From: Pedobacter cryoconitis
GTDB lineage: Bacteria > Bacteroidota > Bacteroidia > Sphingobacteriales > Sphingobacteriaceae
DNA length: 64,000 nucleotides
NCBI RefSeq assembly: GCF_014207135.1
Contig: NZ_JACHCC010000001.1
Span: 186,001-250,000, forward strand
Direction of reading: 5' to 3'
The translations under genes were made by a program, and so were the position numbers. The notes beneath the pieces are model-generated. The model searched no databases. It worked only from the letters and a program-made list of their open reading frames with translations, and was not told the DNA's origin. This document shows positions 28,801 through 34,527 of the stretch, piece after piece. Within the stretch, counting starts at the first letter, position 1, and each line of letters opens with the position of its first letter.

Positions 28801-31609
28801 TACAGGAAGAGAGACCAGTCTGCTGTTCGTTTATAACGATGAATTACTGGATGAACCAAGCGTTGAGATGATGATGGGACATTTCAGACAGGTATTACTG
28901 CAACTGGTAGAGAAAGAAATAAAGAGCTGGAGCGAAGTCGAATTACTGACACCGTCAGAGAAAGAACTGCTACTATATACTTTTAACAATAAGGTTGTTG
29001 CTTATCCACATACACAGACATTAGTCGATCTGTTTGTACAGCAGGCAGCACTAAGGCCAGAATCACCGGCACTGGTTTTTGAGAACAGGATATGGTCTTA
29101 TGGCGAACTGAATGAGCGTTCCGGCAGACTGGCCAGTTATCTGCGTACTAAAGGCGTAAAAGCTGATGTTCTGGTGCCTGTTTATCTGGAGAGATCTGCT
29201 GAGATGGTAGTCGCTATTCTGGGAATTATGAAGGCGGGTGGTGCTTATGTACCACTGGATACGGAATATCCGGCTGAAAGGATTAGTTATATTCTTAAAG
29301 ATACTGCTGCTTCAATAGTGGTGACAACAGCAGACAAAGTGCAGCATTTGAGTATAATAACTGATGTATCTCTGGTATCAATTGACGGGGATGCCGAGCT
29401 GATTGGTGCTTATCCTTTCAGCATACCTCAGGGTGAAGTGAAGCCTGAAGACCTGGCTTATGTAATTTACACTTCAGGTTCTACGGGGCAGCCGAAAGGA
29501 GTAATGGTAGAACATGCCGGGATGCTGAATCACCTTTATGCAAAAATTAATGACCTGCATCTGAACAGCAGTAGTGTGGTTGCTTTTACTGCTTCTTATA
29601 CATTTGATATCTCAGTCTGGCAGTTGTTCTCTGCCTTATTATGCGGAGGAGTAACCATTATTTATCCTTCGCAGCTGATACTGGAGCCTGTTGCCTTAAT
29701 GGAAAAGATAGATCAGAACGGTGTAACCATACTCGAACTGGTTCCATCTTATCTGACTGCTGTGCTGCGCGAAAATATTGCTGTTAAACTGGAGAAACTG
29801 GAATATCTGCTGGTTACAGGAGAGGCTGTCAGCCAGCCTTTACTGGCACAATGGTTTGAACACCCGGATTATGCCCGTATCCCGGTAATCAATGCTTACG
29901 GTCCTACAGAAGCTTCGGATGATATTTGTCATTATGTGATGGAGAAAACACCTGAACAGATTAATATTCCGTTGGGCAGCCCAATTCAGAACTTGCAGTT
30001 ATATGTGTTCAATAATGAGTTGAACCTTTGTCCGGTAGGGGTTACGGGTGAGATTTGTGTAGCAGGTATAGGTGTTTCAAGAGGGTATTTAAATCGCCCT
30101 GACCTTACTGCAGCGAAATTTATTACCGATCCTTTCCATCCTGAAAACAGGATGTACCGTACAGGGGACCTTGGTCGCTGGCTGCCTGATGGTAATATAG
30201 AATATCTTGGGCGTATAGATGACCAGGTAAAAGTAAGAGGTTTCCGGATAGAGCTGGGAGAAATTGAGAATGTATTGCAGCAATACGAGAGTATCAGTCA
30301 GGCAGTAGTTATTGTGAAAGCTGATGCCAATGGAAATAAGCGCCTGGTTGCTTATCTGTCTGCAGAGGCAGGTTATGATAAAGAAATTATGCTTAACTGG
30401 TTAAAAGGACTCCTGCCTGATTATATGGTGCCATCATTCTTTATCAAGCTCGCTGCTCTGCCTTTAACAGCGAATGGCAAGATTGATAAGAAAGCTTTAC
30501 CAGATCCTGATACCAATGAATTGCTGGCCACGGCTTATGCTGCACCACGTAATCCATTGGAAGAGGCTCTTGCGGTTATCTGGCAGGACATGCTGGGTAT
30601 AACAAGGGTCGGAATATATGACAACTTCTTTGAATTGGGCGGACTTTCCCTGCTGGTTATCGGATTGGTATCGGTAATCAAGAAGGAATTGAAAGTGAAA
30701 TTACAGGTCAGGGATATTTTCAATTACCCTACAATTGATTCACTGGCAGCAATCATGAACACACGTAAGGAAACTGGTGATGATCATTTGTTACTGCTGA
30801 ACTATGGGCCTGTTTCATTCCCGGTATTTATGTTGCCTGGAGCAGCTGGTATTTGCGAGGTATACAGCGCATTGGGACATGAGCTAAATGAAACTTGCGC
30901 CCTGTATGGATTGCAGATGCCAGGTGTGTTTGAAGGAGAAGTTCCACTGAATGATCTTCCAGCCATAGCTGCTCTTAATATAGAATGGATCAAACAGGTG
31001 CAGCCTGTTGGCCCGTACCGGTTTATCGGACACTCGCTTGGAGGGATTATGCTGTATGAAATGACCAAACAGCTGGAGGCAGCCGGTGAAGAGGTACAAA
31101 CAGGAATTATCCTGGATAAGGACACGACTACCGACAGCTCTTTCCATAACAATGAGAATAATGGGGAAGTGCTCTTTAAGCTGGCGATGCTGGTCTTTGA
31201 ACTCGGAAGTATAGTCACAAAACCTTATCCGCAGTGGATAGAAAAGCTGAAAGCCGGTTTATCACTATCTGACAGGGAAAGTATCATGCCGGTCATTACT
31301 TCGGTGGTGATGGATAACATCGGTAATAAAAAGCACTATGCAGCCTTTATTCTTCGGATTCTGAACCTGGTAATCAGTAATGCATTCCTTGAATATCCGG
31401 TTGCCGGAAAGGTTAATGCCAGTCTGCTGATTGTAAAAGCTACAGAAACCGCATGGGAAGAAAAAAGCGGGAATCTTGGCTGGGATGAATTTGCTTCAGA
31501 TGTGCAGCGGATTGTAGTTCCCGGAGATCATGATTCAATCCTTGGAAAAGATCATGTACAGGTACTGGCAGCACAGCTGATCACTTATTTTCAACAATTC
31601 AAAGGATAA
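13706..31609 (+). CDS. Non-ribosomal peptide synthetase, terminal (TubCdd-C-A-T-E / C-A-T-E / C-A-T-E / C-A-T-TE)
   Basis: This 5,967-residue protein completes the assembly line. Residues 1-62 form a TubC-type docking domain; then C 80-525, A 535-1040, T (Ser1086), E 1135-1575; C 1600-2045, A 2055-2560, T (Ser2609), E 2655-3095; C 3115-3565, A 3575-4080, T (Ser4123), E 4170-4615; C 4640-5085, A 5095-5600, T (Ser5648) and a thioesterase from about 5695. The thioesterase has GHSLGG (nucleophile Ser5777) and a late GDHDSIL segment for the catalytic His; it should release the chain by cyclisation or hydrolysis. Predicted units are D-Ser, D-diamino acid, D-Val and L-diamino acid. The ATG at 13706 is chosen because the docking domain begins directly after it. 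It lies 31 nt after the upstream synthetase, surely in one operon. No MbtH-like gene was seen in the window. Confidence 0.98.
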   Translation: MSNFDLIDVVELLNKANNLGIKISLDDEKLKIKMHKDQEIDSGLLAELKLRKEHLISYFKKHSAATVTENKILPFSRDAVTHIPLSSSQERLWFLDQLEGSTAYHIPTVLRMRGKLDRGALEFALQGVVNRHEVLRTVIVGEDGKAYQHIRPEDRWKLIVIDDLIYKKDANALRNGIKELTDAPFDLSSDHMLRAYLIVLGEEEYVLSVVMHHIASDGWSTGIIVKELIEFYNASIEQRPVELPPLEIQYADYAVWQREQFSVPVQQQHLDYWKGKLGGVSTLYLPADYQRPAIQSSRGALSQFTLNRSLSENLQVLARQYDATLFMTLLTAFKVLLYRYTGQDDICVGTPTAGRTQQEVEGLVGFFVNTLALRSDLANNPSFETLLEQVKDTTLSAYQHQDLPLEKIVDAVVKERDLSRNPLFQVSFALLNIPEAPDLKLQDVVLSAEPLEHTKIQFDFTLTLREGADGLSGAIEYSTDLYREETISRMIMHFEQLLFAIVADPTARISELQLLSAAEEEQLLVAFNTTEASHLHEKGTTILDLFATRVSQTPDAIAIVFEDQSLTYKALDEKANQLAHYLAIKGVTLETMVPICLNRSLEMMVGILGIMKAGGAYVPIDPEYPASRISYILSDTAARVIITDAYSKPKLPQLADHIEVIVIDTDWDEIGAHAKGALSTMLTDENLAYVIYTSGSTGIPKGVMNQHNGIVNRLEWGQDYLRLDSSDVLLQKTTFCFDVSIWELFGPLIAGARLVFAKPEGQKDTGYLKNAIAQYGITTIHFVPLMLDAFLENATGWDGSTLRRVVCSGEALGPNQVIAFRKCFPDLQLYNFYGPTEAAIEVSYWQAPMDTTGLEIVPIGKPVTNARLYILDNHGNVVPLGVNGELHIGGIQVARGYLNRPDLTAEKFITDPFSHQPGDRLYKTGDLARWLPDGSIEYLGRMDDQVKIRGYRIELGEIENVLEQSELINQAVVLAKPDVSGNKRLVGYVVPAGDFDREGIILFLKNRLPEYMVPALWVALEEMPLTPNGKTDKKALPEPGDAVISASAYVPPRNEMEQTLTAIWQDLLGVSRVGIHDNFFELGGDSIVTIQVVSRAKRAGYELQPKDLFIYQTVEKLSALLLAKKSSELTAEQGQLVGVAGLLPIQQWFFEATGPNPSHFNQQVLLNIDKDTEPALMAEAIAQLVAYHDALRFTYVHGHQGWEQTYGTAQTELEIVDLQQIPVKRLNAEIERNSDRVQRSLDIERGILFRAVLLQTPAIETHNRLLLVCHHLAIDGVSWRIILEDMGLLLQHPDQPASVVLRHKSSSYRQWLAALGSYGQRRRLLDQLEHWEKTVVEYYPLRTEKEEEGIVTIADTVSHVTKLDRVFTRRLLQDSSRAYHTEINDLLLCALALTLAKWNGSDKVSIGLEGHGREDILKGIDTSRTVGWFTSLYPVLLEVKEGQDTGALIKSVKEQLRQVPDKGIGYGVLKYINKIPSLQGSELWDIIFNYLGQVDHATDEDSTAEKSGAAIHEDYPVRENLSVNSIVQGGSLVMTWTYSNKHFTSKGITELADLYLSNLETLIDHCSNRTAVCLTPSDYKLNHFVSGAELDKFMDENFNGSPRRTQVESMYRLSGLQEGMLFHSIYDGQAGAYVEQFTGELTDLDVPAFLQSWEYLLQHHSILRSGFYYDVFAVPVQCVYREVELPVTMLDYRHLNEARQAEAISEFEAKAKLEGFDFTVAPLMRITLTRLSANRYRLLWSFHHMLLDGWSTPVLLEKLLLTYEAIVAGHPVPVIAKDNYEDYIRYTERRDKEEEELYWRGYLKGISEGCLLPFVNTTADRNKGVGLYRQFPLRVNAVLSAQLSRFAQRHRVTVNTLMQGVWAYLLSRYTGRPDVVYGVTVSGRPEDLPGVERAIGMYINTLPLYTAVDGTAGIVQWLQELQMSQLQSREYQHTPLNITQRWATVEGDLFDSLLVFENYPVSKVLSGPTENLQLENAVMREQTNYPLSLIVSAGEEIGVLFSYNSSLLDETYVAAIAAHLEQVLQELLAHETGKLADIELLTASEKEQLLEVFNHTETVYPHEETAVSLFEVQVSHHPLAPAIVFEDKVYTYQELDERSNQLGRYLRSKGVTTDTLVPVCLERSAEMAVAILGIMKAGGAYVPVDPGYPEDRISFMLEDTQATVVVTTQELKDSIAAFAAVDTVLLDTDWKVIEKWEITAPLKPAVPGDLAYVIYTSGSTGKPKGVMIEHAGMLNHLYAKINDLQLSAESVVAFTASYTFDISVWQLFSALLCGGKTVIYSSGQILEPSSLMAAVEADGITILELVPSYLNAVLQENIAVSLQALRYLLVTGEAVSQPLLAQWFGHASYGSIPVVNAYGPTEASDDICHYIMHQTPSRINVPIGYPVQNMRIYVLSAGDQLCPVGVPGEICVSGIGVARGYLNRAELSASRFVLCPFEQDGKRMYRTGDLGRWLPDGTIEYLGRIDDQVKIRGFRIELGEIETILQQAAGVLQAAVVVKTDESGNKRLVAYVVSEGEFEREQTVSWLKNRLPEYMVPGLFVSLSALPLTGNGKIDRKGLPDPDMDSLQSHSYVAPRNAEESLLAKIWEELLHVSQVGIYDNFFELGGDSIITIQVVSRARRAGFSLHPRDLFVHQTIAGLSACLSVEGAGAAAGEQGLLEGISGLLPIQQHYLESGSKTLSHYNQGVFLSIAKSVDRDVLGGAIAQLVSAHDALRFTYQQGADGWEQHYGDTAVALEISDLREVLPSELSSALETHNDRYQGSLDLTGGIVFRAVLILTPEAEQANRLLLVVHHLAVDGVSWRILLEELEQLLNGVPLPPVKTASYRQWHQSLVDYGSKSHVQGQLGYWKKAVGQPSPLRRVQEWSGTLSSEDMHQYSAALDAARTRELLQDVPRAYHTVINDLLLSALALTLSSWNGSARVVIGLEGHGREDLIGGIDISRTVGWFTSLYPVVLEVESGKDTGAQLKDLKEQLHQVPDKGLGYGVLKYLDKAAALQVSDPWEVEFNYLGQLDNLVSDSKDTVLSGAAESSGRSVGEGHPVRELLSINSLIQGGTLQLTWSYSSRHFTVEAIAGLASVYLVELEKLIAHCVEVETPVFTPSDYNLGEEISNEELDVFLDAEYNGAVRRTQLESMSRLSGLQEGMLFHSLYDDQAGAYSKQFSCELVAPDVDAYLNSWNYLLKRHSILRSGFYHDVFKIPVQCVYREVKIPVTILDYRGLTKEEQKEQIRIYEEADSKKGFDFTAAPLMRICLIQLDNERYYMLWSHHHILLDGWSMPVLMEELLVTYEQLISGKPYPVLIEDRYEDYIRYIERQNKGEASAYWSKYLDGLEEASLLPFISAASDRTKGQVDYADEIIRFDAAFMTRLSGYVQQNRITVNTLMQGVWSYLLSCYTGRQDVAFGIVVSGRPENLPGIENAVGMYINTLPLHGKINNSGDIKTGLQQIQLDQLQSRDYQYTGLNEIQRLSGIGSELFDTLMVFENYPVSETLEAQPWKLQVENVQAEEHSNYPLTIIIVAGEQIAINFNYSSLLGKDYVKMISGHFGLVLEQVISSIPSKFGEIELLSAAERHQLLNVFNDTITSYPDEQTIIGAFREQVILNPEDTAIVYESVSLSYRELDERSEQLAFELISRGVKPESLVPVGMKRSLDMMIGILAILKAGAAYVPIDPDYPLERIAFMLEDTAGKVALTKFEWVSLFKGLAPDLELINLDQLELSPVDHLLPVSAITPDSPAYVIYTSGSTGQPKGVVVTHRNVVSLVKEVSYVALGKEDVLLSTGSPSFDATTFEYWGMLLNGGRLILCADDKLLDSSQLKGEIRSHGVTKMWFTSSWFNQLIDTDITVFEGLQVILAGGEKLSDEHVGRIRKTYPEIEIINGYGPTENTTFSLTFSIDDSGLIPIGRPLDNRTAYVLDAQLRLLPVGVPGEIYLGGAGLSLGYLNRPDLTAERFINHPFKPDEKIYKTGDIGRWLPDGNIEYLGRMDDQVKIRGYRIELGEIENVLQKSPLVRQAVVMARANAYGSKQLVGYIVPADAFDREGIVAYLKGHLPEYMIPVLWMSLDTLPLTKNGKVNKKALPEVEAGALQTNSYEAPRNSTEQALVEIWQELLRIEKVGIHDNFFELGGDSIITIQAVSRAKRAGFQFQPKDLFVYQTIAKLTILLNERKNAVSYAEEGFLTGESGLLPIQQWFFDMGTPSVSHFNQHLLLTVPKNIASSVISDAILQLVNYHDALRFTYAKKADGNWEQHYGNHKGELEIVNLKDIQITNLAAAVKDYGQSKQSSLDIEQGIIFRAVLFLTPTEEQENRLLLLVHHLAVDGVSWRILLEDLSLLIKQPGQPVLTVLGSKTASYRQWYNALKQYGQQYAVRNQQTYWTDVVKHYIPLPTDHVYTERLALTDTGTKVAKLNSRDTQRLLQEVPKAYHTEINDVLLCALAMALSEWSGIHFISVGLEGHGREDMMPGLDTSRTVGWFTNLYPVSLEIQEGKDSGYQLKSIKEQLRKIPEKGMSYGILKYLDKLDTLQKEDPWNVVFNYLGQLDNMVSQSSELGMATEQAGNSLAEDYPISDKLSVNTMIQGGELFLDWSYSSKHYEADSIERLCGLYMEHLQNLIEHCAAQEQVSFTPSDYGLNDLVTVAELDRFLDEDYLGKPRRAQIESIYRLGGLQEGMLFHDLYNEKGAFTEQLSCDLMSLQTAAFIQSWESLVEQHSILRTGFNHDVFSLPVQCVYKEVSLPVTLLDYRNMSSDEQEEAIREYEQTDRRKGFNLESAPLIRICLIQLSDDKYRLIWSFHHILLDGWSIPVLLGELLSNYELLETGKALTQQPVDRYEDYIRYIEKKDKEHTAGYWRNYLAQVEEGCLLPFVGATVDRTRGIGMKEGIMELDAVTTDRINNYAKQNHLTVNSVMQGVWAYLLYRYTGRQDVIYGVTVSGRPEDLPGIEAKVGLFINTLPLYIRLDHSDDITQWFQTLQQGQLENREYQYTTLNDIQRWTNIKGDLFDTSIVFQNYPISESDMQKGVALEVSDVVVHPQTNYPLTINVITGRETSLLFVYNDELLDEPSVEMMMGHFRQVLLQLVEKEIKSWSEVELLTPSEKELLLYTFNNKVVAYPHTQTLVDLFVQQAALRPESPALVFENRIWSYGELNERSGRLASYLRTKGVKADVLVPVYLERSAEMVVAILGIMKAGGAYVPLDTEYPAERISYILKDTAASIVVTTADKVQHLSIITDVSLVSIDGDAELIGAYPFSIPQGEVKPEDLAYVIYTSGSTGQPKGVMVEHAGMLNHLYAKINDLHLNSSSVVAFTASYTFDISVWQLFSALLCGGVTIIYPSQLILEPVALMEKIDQNGVTILELVPSYLTAVLRENIAVKLEKLEYLLVTGEAVSQPLLAQWFEHPDYARIPVINAYGPTEASDDICHYVMEKTPEQINIPLGSPIQNLQLYVFNNELNLCPVGVTGEICVAGIGVSRGYLNRPDLTAAKFITDPFHPENRMYRTGDLGRWLPDGNIEYLGRIDDQVKVRGFRIELGEIENVLQQYESISQAVVIVKADANGNKRLVAYLSAEAGYDKEIMLNWLKGLLPDYMVPSFFIKLAALPLTANGKIDKKALPDPDTNELLATAYAAPRNPLEEALAVIWQDMLGITRVGIYDNFFELGGLSLLVIGLVSVIKKELKVKLQVRDIFNYPTIDSLAAIMNTRKETGDDHLLLLNYGPVSFPVFMLPGAAGICEVYSALGHELNETCALYGLQMPGVFEGEVPLNDLPAIAALNIEWIKQVQPVGPYRFIGHSLGGIMLYEMTKQLEAAGEEVQTGIILDKDTTTDSSFHNNENNGEVLFKLAMLVFELGSIVTKPYPQWIEKLKAGLSLSDRESIMPVITSVVMDNIGNKKHYAAFILRILNLVISNAFLEYPVAGKVNASLLIVKATETAWEEKSGNLGWDEFASDVQRIVVPGDHDSILGKDHVQVLAAQLITYFQQFKG
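13930..18440 (+). other. NRPS module 5 (C-A-T-E), predicted D-Ser
   Basis: The C domain is LCL-like ([22 protein letters not shown]), matching the non-epimerised unit before it. The A pocket reads D-V-W-H-V-S-F-I-E, close to the serine code DVWHLSLID. The carrier is GGDSI and the E domain carries CHHLAIDGVSW, so D-Ser is expected. A hydroxyl-bearing residue may matter for any ester closure of the ring, but the closure site cannot be read from sequence. Confidence 0.75.
18480..23010 (+). other. NRPS module 6 (C-A-T-E), predicted D-diamino acid (Dap or Dab)
   Basis: The C domain is DCL-like ([21 protein letters not shown]). The A pocket reads D-I-W-E-L-T-A-D-D, the same as modules 3 and 8. The A-T-E part is the second copy of the 3.3-kb duplicated block and is nearly identical to module 3, whereas its own C domain is not, so only the A-T-E portion was exchanged or copied. 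Confidence 0.8.
19883..23176 (+). repeat. Long direct repeat, copy 2 (A-T-E plus start of C)
   Basis: Second copy of the segment at 7327-10620, lying in the other synthetase gene. The boundaries sit at the same protein positions: after the last C-domain motif and about 45 residues into the following C domain, just before the proteins diverge (SKQFS here, IEQFS there). This is the footprint expected for recombination or gene conversion between modules. Confidence 0.9.
23050..27560 (+). other. NRPS module 7 (C-A-T-E), predicted D-Val
   Basis: The C domain is DCL-like (HHHILLDGW). The A pocket reads D-A-F-W-L-G-G-T-F, one conservative change from the valine code DAFWIGGTF. The carrier is GGDSI and the E domain has [11 protein letters not shown], giving D-Val; Ile or Leu are less likely alternatives. 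Confidence 0.85.
27600..31606 (+). other. NRPS module 8 (C-A-T-TE), predicted L-diamino acid and release
   Basis: The C domain is DCL-like ([21 protein letters not shown]). The A pocket again reads D-I-W-E-L-T-A-D-D, but the domain is clearly diverged from those of modules 3 and 6. The carrier has GGLSL in place of the usual GGHSL or GGDSI; the phosphopantetheine serine (5648) is kept. No E domain follows, so the last residue should be L. The thioesterase directly follows. Confidence 0.8.
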
Positions 31610-31619
31610 AAATAAATTA

Positions 31620-31640
31620 CACCCCGCTAAATGTGGGGTG
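31620..31640 (+). other. Hairpin between synthetase and exporter
   Basis: The stem CACCCC/GGGGTG (31620-31625 with 31635-31640) can extend by a G-U and a C-G pair, with a five-base loop. There is no T-run after it, so it is not a classical intrinsic terminator. It lies 11 nt after the synthetase stop and 30 nt before the exporter start, where it could lower read-through or protect the 3' end of the long synthetase transcript. Confidence 0.5.
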
Positions 31641-31670
31641 CAAATAACCAATTAATTTAAAGCTATTTAA

Positions 31671-33431
31671 ATGCAAAAATCATCATCTGTTAAAGTAAAA
31701 AATATCCGGGTTAATTCTTTGAAACCGCTCTTCCGTTTATTCCAATATGCAAAACCTTACTGGCCGGAGTTTACAATAGGATTGTTATTTCTGATGGTAT
31801 CCAGTTTATCGGGACTCGCATTGCCAAAGCTGTTGGGCGAATTAATTGACGGAGGTAAGAACGGGGGGAACGTTAGCCGGATCGGCTGGACATTGTTAAC
31901 TATTCTTATTGTTCAGGCAGTATTTTCTTTTTTCAGGGTTGTCATGTTCGTGAATGTGACTGAAAAGACATTATCCGGCCTGAGGCAAACCATTTACAAT
32001 CACTTGATAAAAATGCCGATGAGTGTTTTCCTTTACAGAAGAGTGGGAGAACTGAGCAGCAGGATTTCGGCGGATATTACCTTACTCCAGGAAGTATTTA
32101 ATACGACTCTGGCCGAGTTGATCAGACAATTGATAACCGTAGTAGGCGGCCTGGTTTTGCTGATGATGACTTCTCTTCAACTCACTGTTTTTATGCTGTT
32201 GCTATTACCTGTTATGATGGTTATGGCAAGTGTACTGGGGCAGTTCATTAACAAATATAGTGCACAGGTACAGGACAAGGTCGCAGCATCGAATACCATT
32301 GTGGAAGAAACTTTACAGGGGATTTTTAGTGTGAAGGCGTTTGTAGGTGAGTTTTTCGAAATCGGACGTTACCGTGAACAGACTAATGAGATGGCGAGGT
32401 TGGGGATGAAGGGGGGGAAATACAGGGGTATATTTAACTCATTTGTGATCCTGGGAATCTTTGGTACGCTGGTCGCAGTCATATGGCGGGGAGCGACAAC
32501 CGGTGTAGGAACGGGAGAGCTTTTTTCTTTCCTGTTGTATTCGGTGTTTATTGCAAATTCAATTACAGGACTGGCCGAGGTATATACCTCTTTACAGAAA
32601 TGTATTGGTGCAACAAATCATCTTTTCGAATTACTGGAAGAACCGGTTGAACCACTGACAGAAATCAGCGCGGTTGCACCCGAAAATCTGTTAGAAGGAA
32701 AAATTAATTTCCGGGATATTCATTTTCATTATCCTTCAAGGACAGATATCAATGTATTGCAGGGTGTATCTTTCCAGGTTGAACCTAATCAGAAAATTGC
32801 AATTGTGGGTTCAAGCGGTGCGGGCAAAAGCACGATTGTGTCTTTATTGCTGCGCCTCTATGATCCTGTAAAAGGAGGGGTCTTTTTTGACGGAAGAAAT
32901 GGTTCCACTATCCCATTGTCAGAACTGAGATTGCAGATTGCAGTAGTACCGCAGGATGTTTTTCTTTTTGGAGGGACTATCGGAGAGAATATTGGTTACG
33001 GAAGAAAAGGAGCTACTGTGAATGAGATTATTGCAGCAGCAGAGAAGGCGAATGCCTGGGAATTTATCCAGAGGTTTCCGCTTGGATTGGATACTATAGT
33101 TGGTGAACGTGGTATACAGCTTTCAGGTGGTCAAAGACAACGTATTGCTATTGCACGTGCTGTGTTGAAAGCGCCGCGTATTCTTATACTGGATGAAGCT
33201 ACTTCAGCCCTGGATGCCGAATCTGAAAGACTGGTTCAGGATGCACTGGATAAACTGATGGAGGGGCGGACTTCTATCGTGATCGCACATCGTCTGGCAA
33301 CGGTAAGACAGGCAGATAAAATTATTGTGCTGGACAAAGGTTGTATCGTAGAAGAGGGGACTCACTATGAACTGATTGGGGTAAATGGCGGGTTATACAA
33401 GAATCTGAGTGAAATGCAGTTCACGAATTAA
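31671..33431 (+). CDS. ABC exporter, fused permease and ATPase (MsbA-like half-transporter)
   Basis: This 586-residue protein has an N-terminal six-helix type IV exporter membrane domain (about residues 20-320) and a C-terminal ATPase. Visible motifs are Walker A GSSGAGKST (about 380-388), the signature LSGGQRQR (from residue 484), Walker B ILILDEATSALD (about 504-515) and the switch histidine in IVIAHRLAT. It would work as a homodimer in the inner membrane. Its position between the synthetase and the precursor genes, on the same strand, suggests it exports the finished peptide or confers self-protection. MsbA-type flipping of lipid A or glycerophospholipids is the family alternative. There is no peptidase (C39) domain, so leader cleavage is not expected. 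Confidence 0.93.
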   Translation: MQKSSSVKVKNIRVNSLKPLFRLFQYAKPYWPEFTIGLLFLMVSSLSGLALPKLLGELIDGGKNGGNVSRIGWTLLTILIVQAVFSFFRVVMFVNVTEKTLSGLRQTIYNHLIKMPMSVFLYRRVGELSSRISADITLLQEVFNTTLAELIRQLITVVGGLVLLMMTSLQLTVFMLLLLPVMMVMASVLGQFINKYSAQVQDKVAASNTIVEETLQGIFSVKAFVGEFFEIGRYREQTNEMARLGMKGGKYRGIFNSFVILGIFGTLVAVIWRGATTGVGTGELFSFLLYSVFIANSITGLAEVYTSLQKCIGATNHLFELLEEPVEPLTEISAVAPENLLEGKINFRDIHFHYPSRTDINVLQGVSFQVEPNQKIAIVGSSGAGKSTIVSLLLRLYDPVKGGVFFDGRNGSTIPLSELRLQIAVVPQDVFLFGGTIGENIGYGRKGATVNEIIAAAEKANAWEFIQRFPLGLDTIVGERGIQLSGGQRQRIAIARAVLKAPRILILDEATSALDAESERLVQDALDKLMEGRTSIVIAHRLATVRQADKIIVLDKGCIVEEGTHYELIGVNGGLYKNLSEMQFTN

Positions 33432-33521
33432 TTAAAAAACAATCAAATCTATATATAAATACAGGTTACCATTTAATATGCTTTAAGACTCACACTCTCT
33501 TAATCTTAATTTATTAATGTT

Positions 33522-34481
33522 ATGTTAAACGAACTTGAAAAACTGGCCGCATTTATCGGCAACACTCCGCTAATAGAATTGAAGAATAATGATGCCAATC
33601 TATTTGCCAAATTAGAGTATAATAATTTCACTGGCAGCTCAAAAGACCGTGCCTCTTTCAGTATTATTTATAACGGAATCAGGGATGGGAAAATCAATGA
33701 AGATACGACCATCATTGCTTCAAGCTCAGGTAATCTGGCGATTTCGGTTGCCTCTATCTGTAAGCGGCTGAAGCTGAAATTTATTCCGGTTATTGACCCG
33801 AATATCAATTCAGCGTATGAAACGCTGTTAAACCTGATTGCTTATGAGGTGGTTAAGGTCACCGAACGGGATTATACTGGCGGTTATCTGTTAACCAGAA
33901 TAGAGACAGTAGATAGGCTGCATGCTGAAACCCCGAACTCTTTCGTCGCTGACCAGTATGGTGACCCGAATAATTATAAAGGTTATGCTGGTCTGGGTGA
34001 AGAGATTCTGAGCTCATTCAAAGAGCTGGACTACATTTTCACAGCAGTAAGTTCTAGCGGAGCGATTACGGGCATCTCTTCCTATATCAAACAAAGACGT
34101 CCTGAGATCAAAATCATTGGTGTAGATGTGGAAGGGTCTGTGATTTTTAATGCAAAACCTGTAAAACGTTATATTTCTGGTATAGGTGCCAGCCGTATTC
34201 CTCCGATCATTGAAAACGCAATTATTGATGATGTGGTAATTGTATCCCAGCTGGATATTATCCGTGGCTGTTTTGAGCTGCTGAACGAGCAGGCAATTTT
34301 TGCCGGAGCTTCCTCAGGAGCTGTTTACCTGGCGGCCAAGAATCACGCAAAAGCGAATACCGTTAAAGCCACTTCTCTGATGATTTTTCCAGATAAAGGT
34401 CATACTTATCTGGATACGATCTACAACAAAGAATGGGGAGCGGAATTGGCTGTAAAATTAAATAGTGCTGTGCTTGTCTAA
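33522..34481 (+). CDS. sbnA: SbnA-like PLP synthase for the Dap precursor N-(1-amino-1-carboxyl-2-ethyl)-glutamate
   Basis: A 319-residue fold-type II PLP enzyme of the cysteine-synthase family. The IGNTPL opening and GSSKDRAS motif (PLP lysine Lys41) are clear; the substrate loop SSSGNLA replaces the TSGNTG loop of true cysteine synthases, as in SbnA. Known SbnA joins O-phospho-L-serine and L-glutamate into an amino-carboxyethyl-glutamate intermediate. The next gene, 46 nt downstream, is an SbnB-like dehydrogenase that would release L-2,3-diaminopropionate. Pairing with an NRPS having three diamino-acid modules makes this role likely. An ordinary O-acetylserine sulfhydrylase is the alternative, but the loop change and neighbour argue against it. 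The ATG at 33522 is chosen because the family N-terminus begins there. Confidence 0.88.
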   Translation: MLNELEKLAAFIGNTPLIELKNNDANLFAKLEYNNFTGSSKDRASFSIIYNGIRDGKINEDTTIIASSSGNLAISVASICKRLKLKFIPVIDPNINSAYETLLNLIAYEVVKVTERDYTGGYLLTRIETVDRLHAETPNSFVADQYGDPNNYKGYAGLGEEILSSFKELDYIFTAVSSSGAITGISSYIKQRRPEIKIIGVDVEGSVIFNAKPVKRYISGIGASRIPPIIENAIIDDVVIVSQLDIIRGCFELLNEQAIFAGASSGAVYLAAKNHAKANTVKATSLMIFPDKGHTYLDTIYNKEWGAELAVKLNSAVLV

Positions 34482-34527
34482 TTAAATTTCAAACTGTAAA
34501 CAAAAAATAACCTTTAAAATAAAAATT

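Noticed and set aside
30802..31218. Minus-strand 138-codon frame opposite the thioesterase
   Set aside because: Antisense to the strongly supported thioesterase motifs (GHSLGG); Ser/Pro-rich with no domain.
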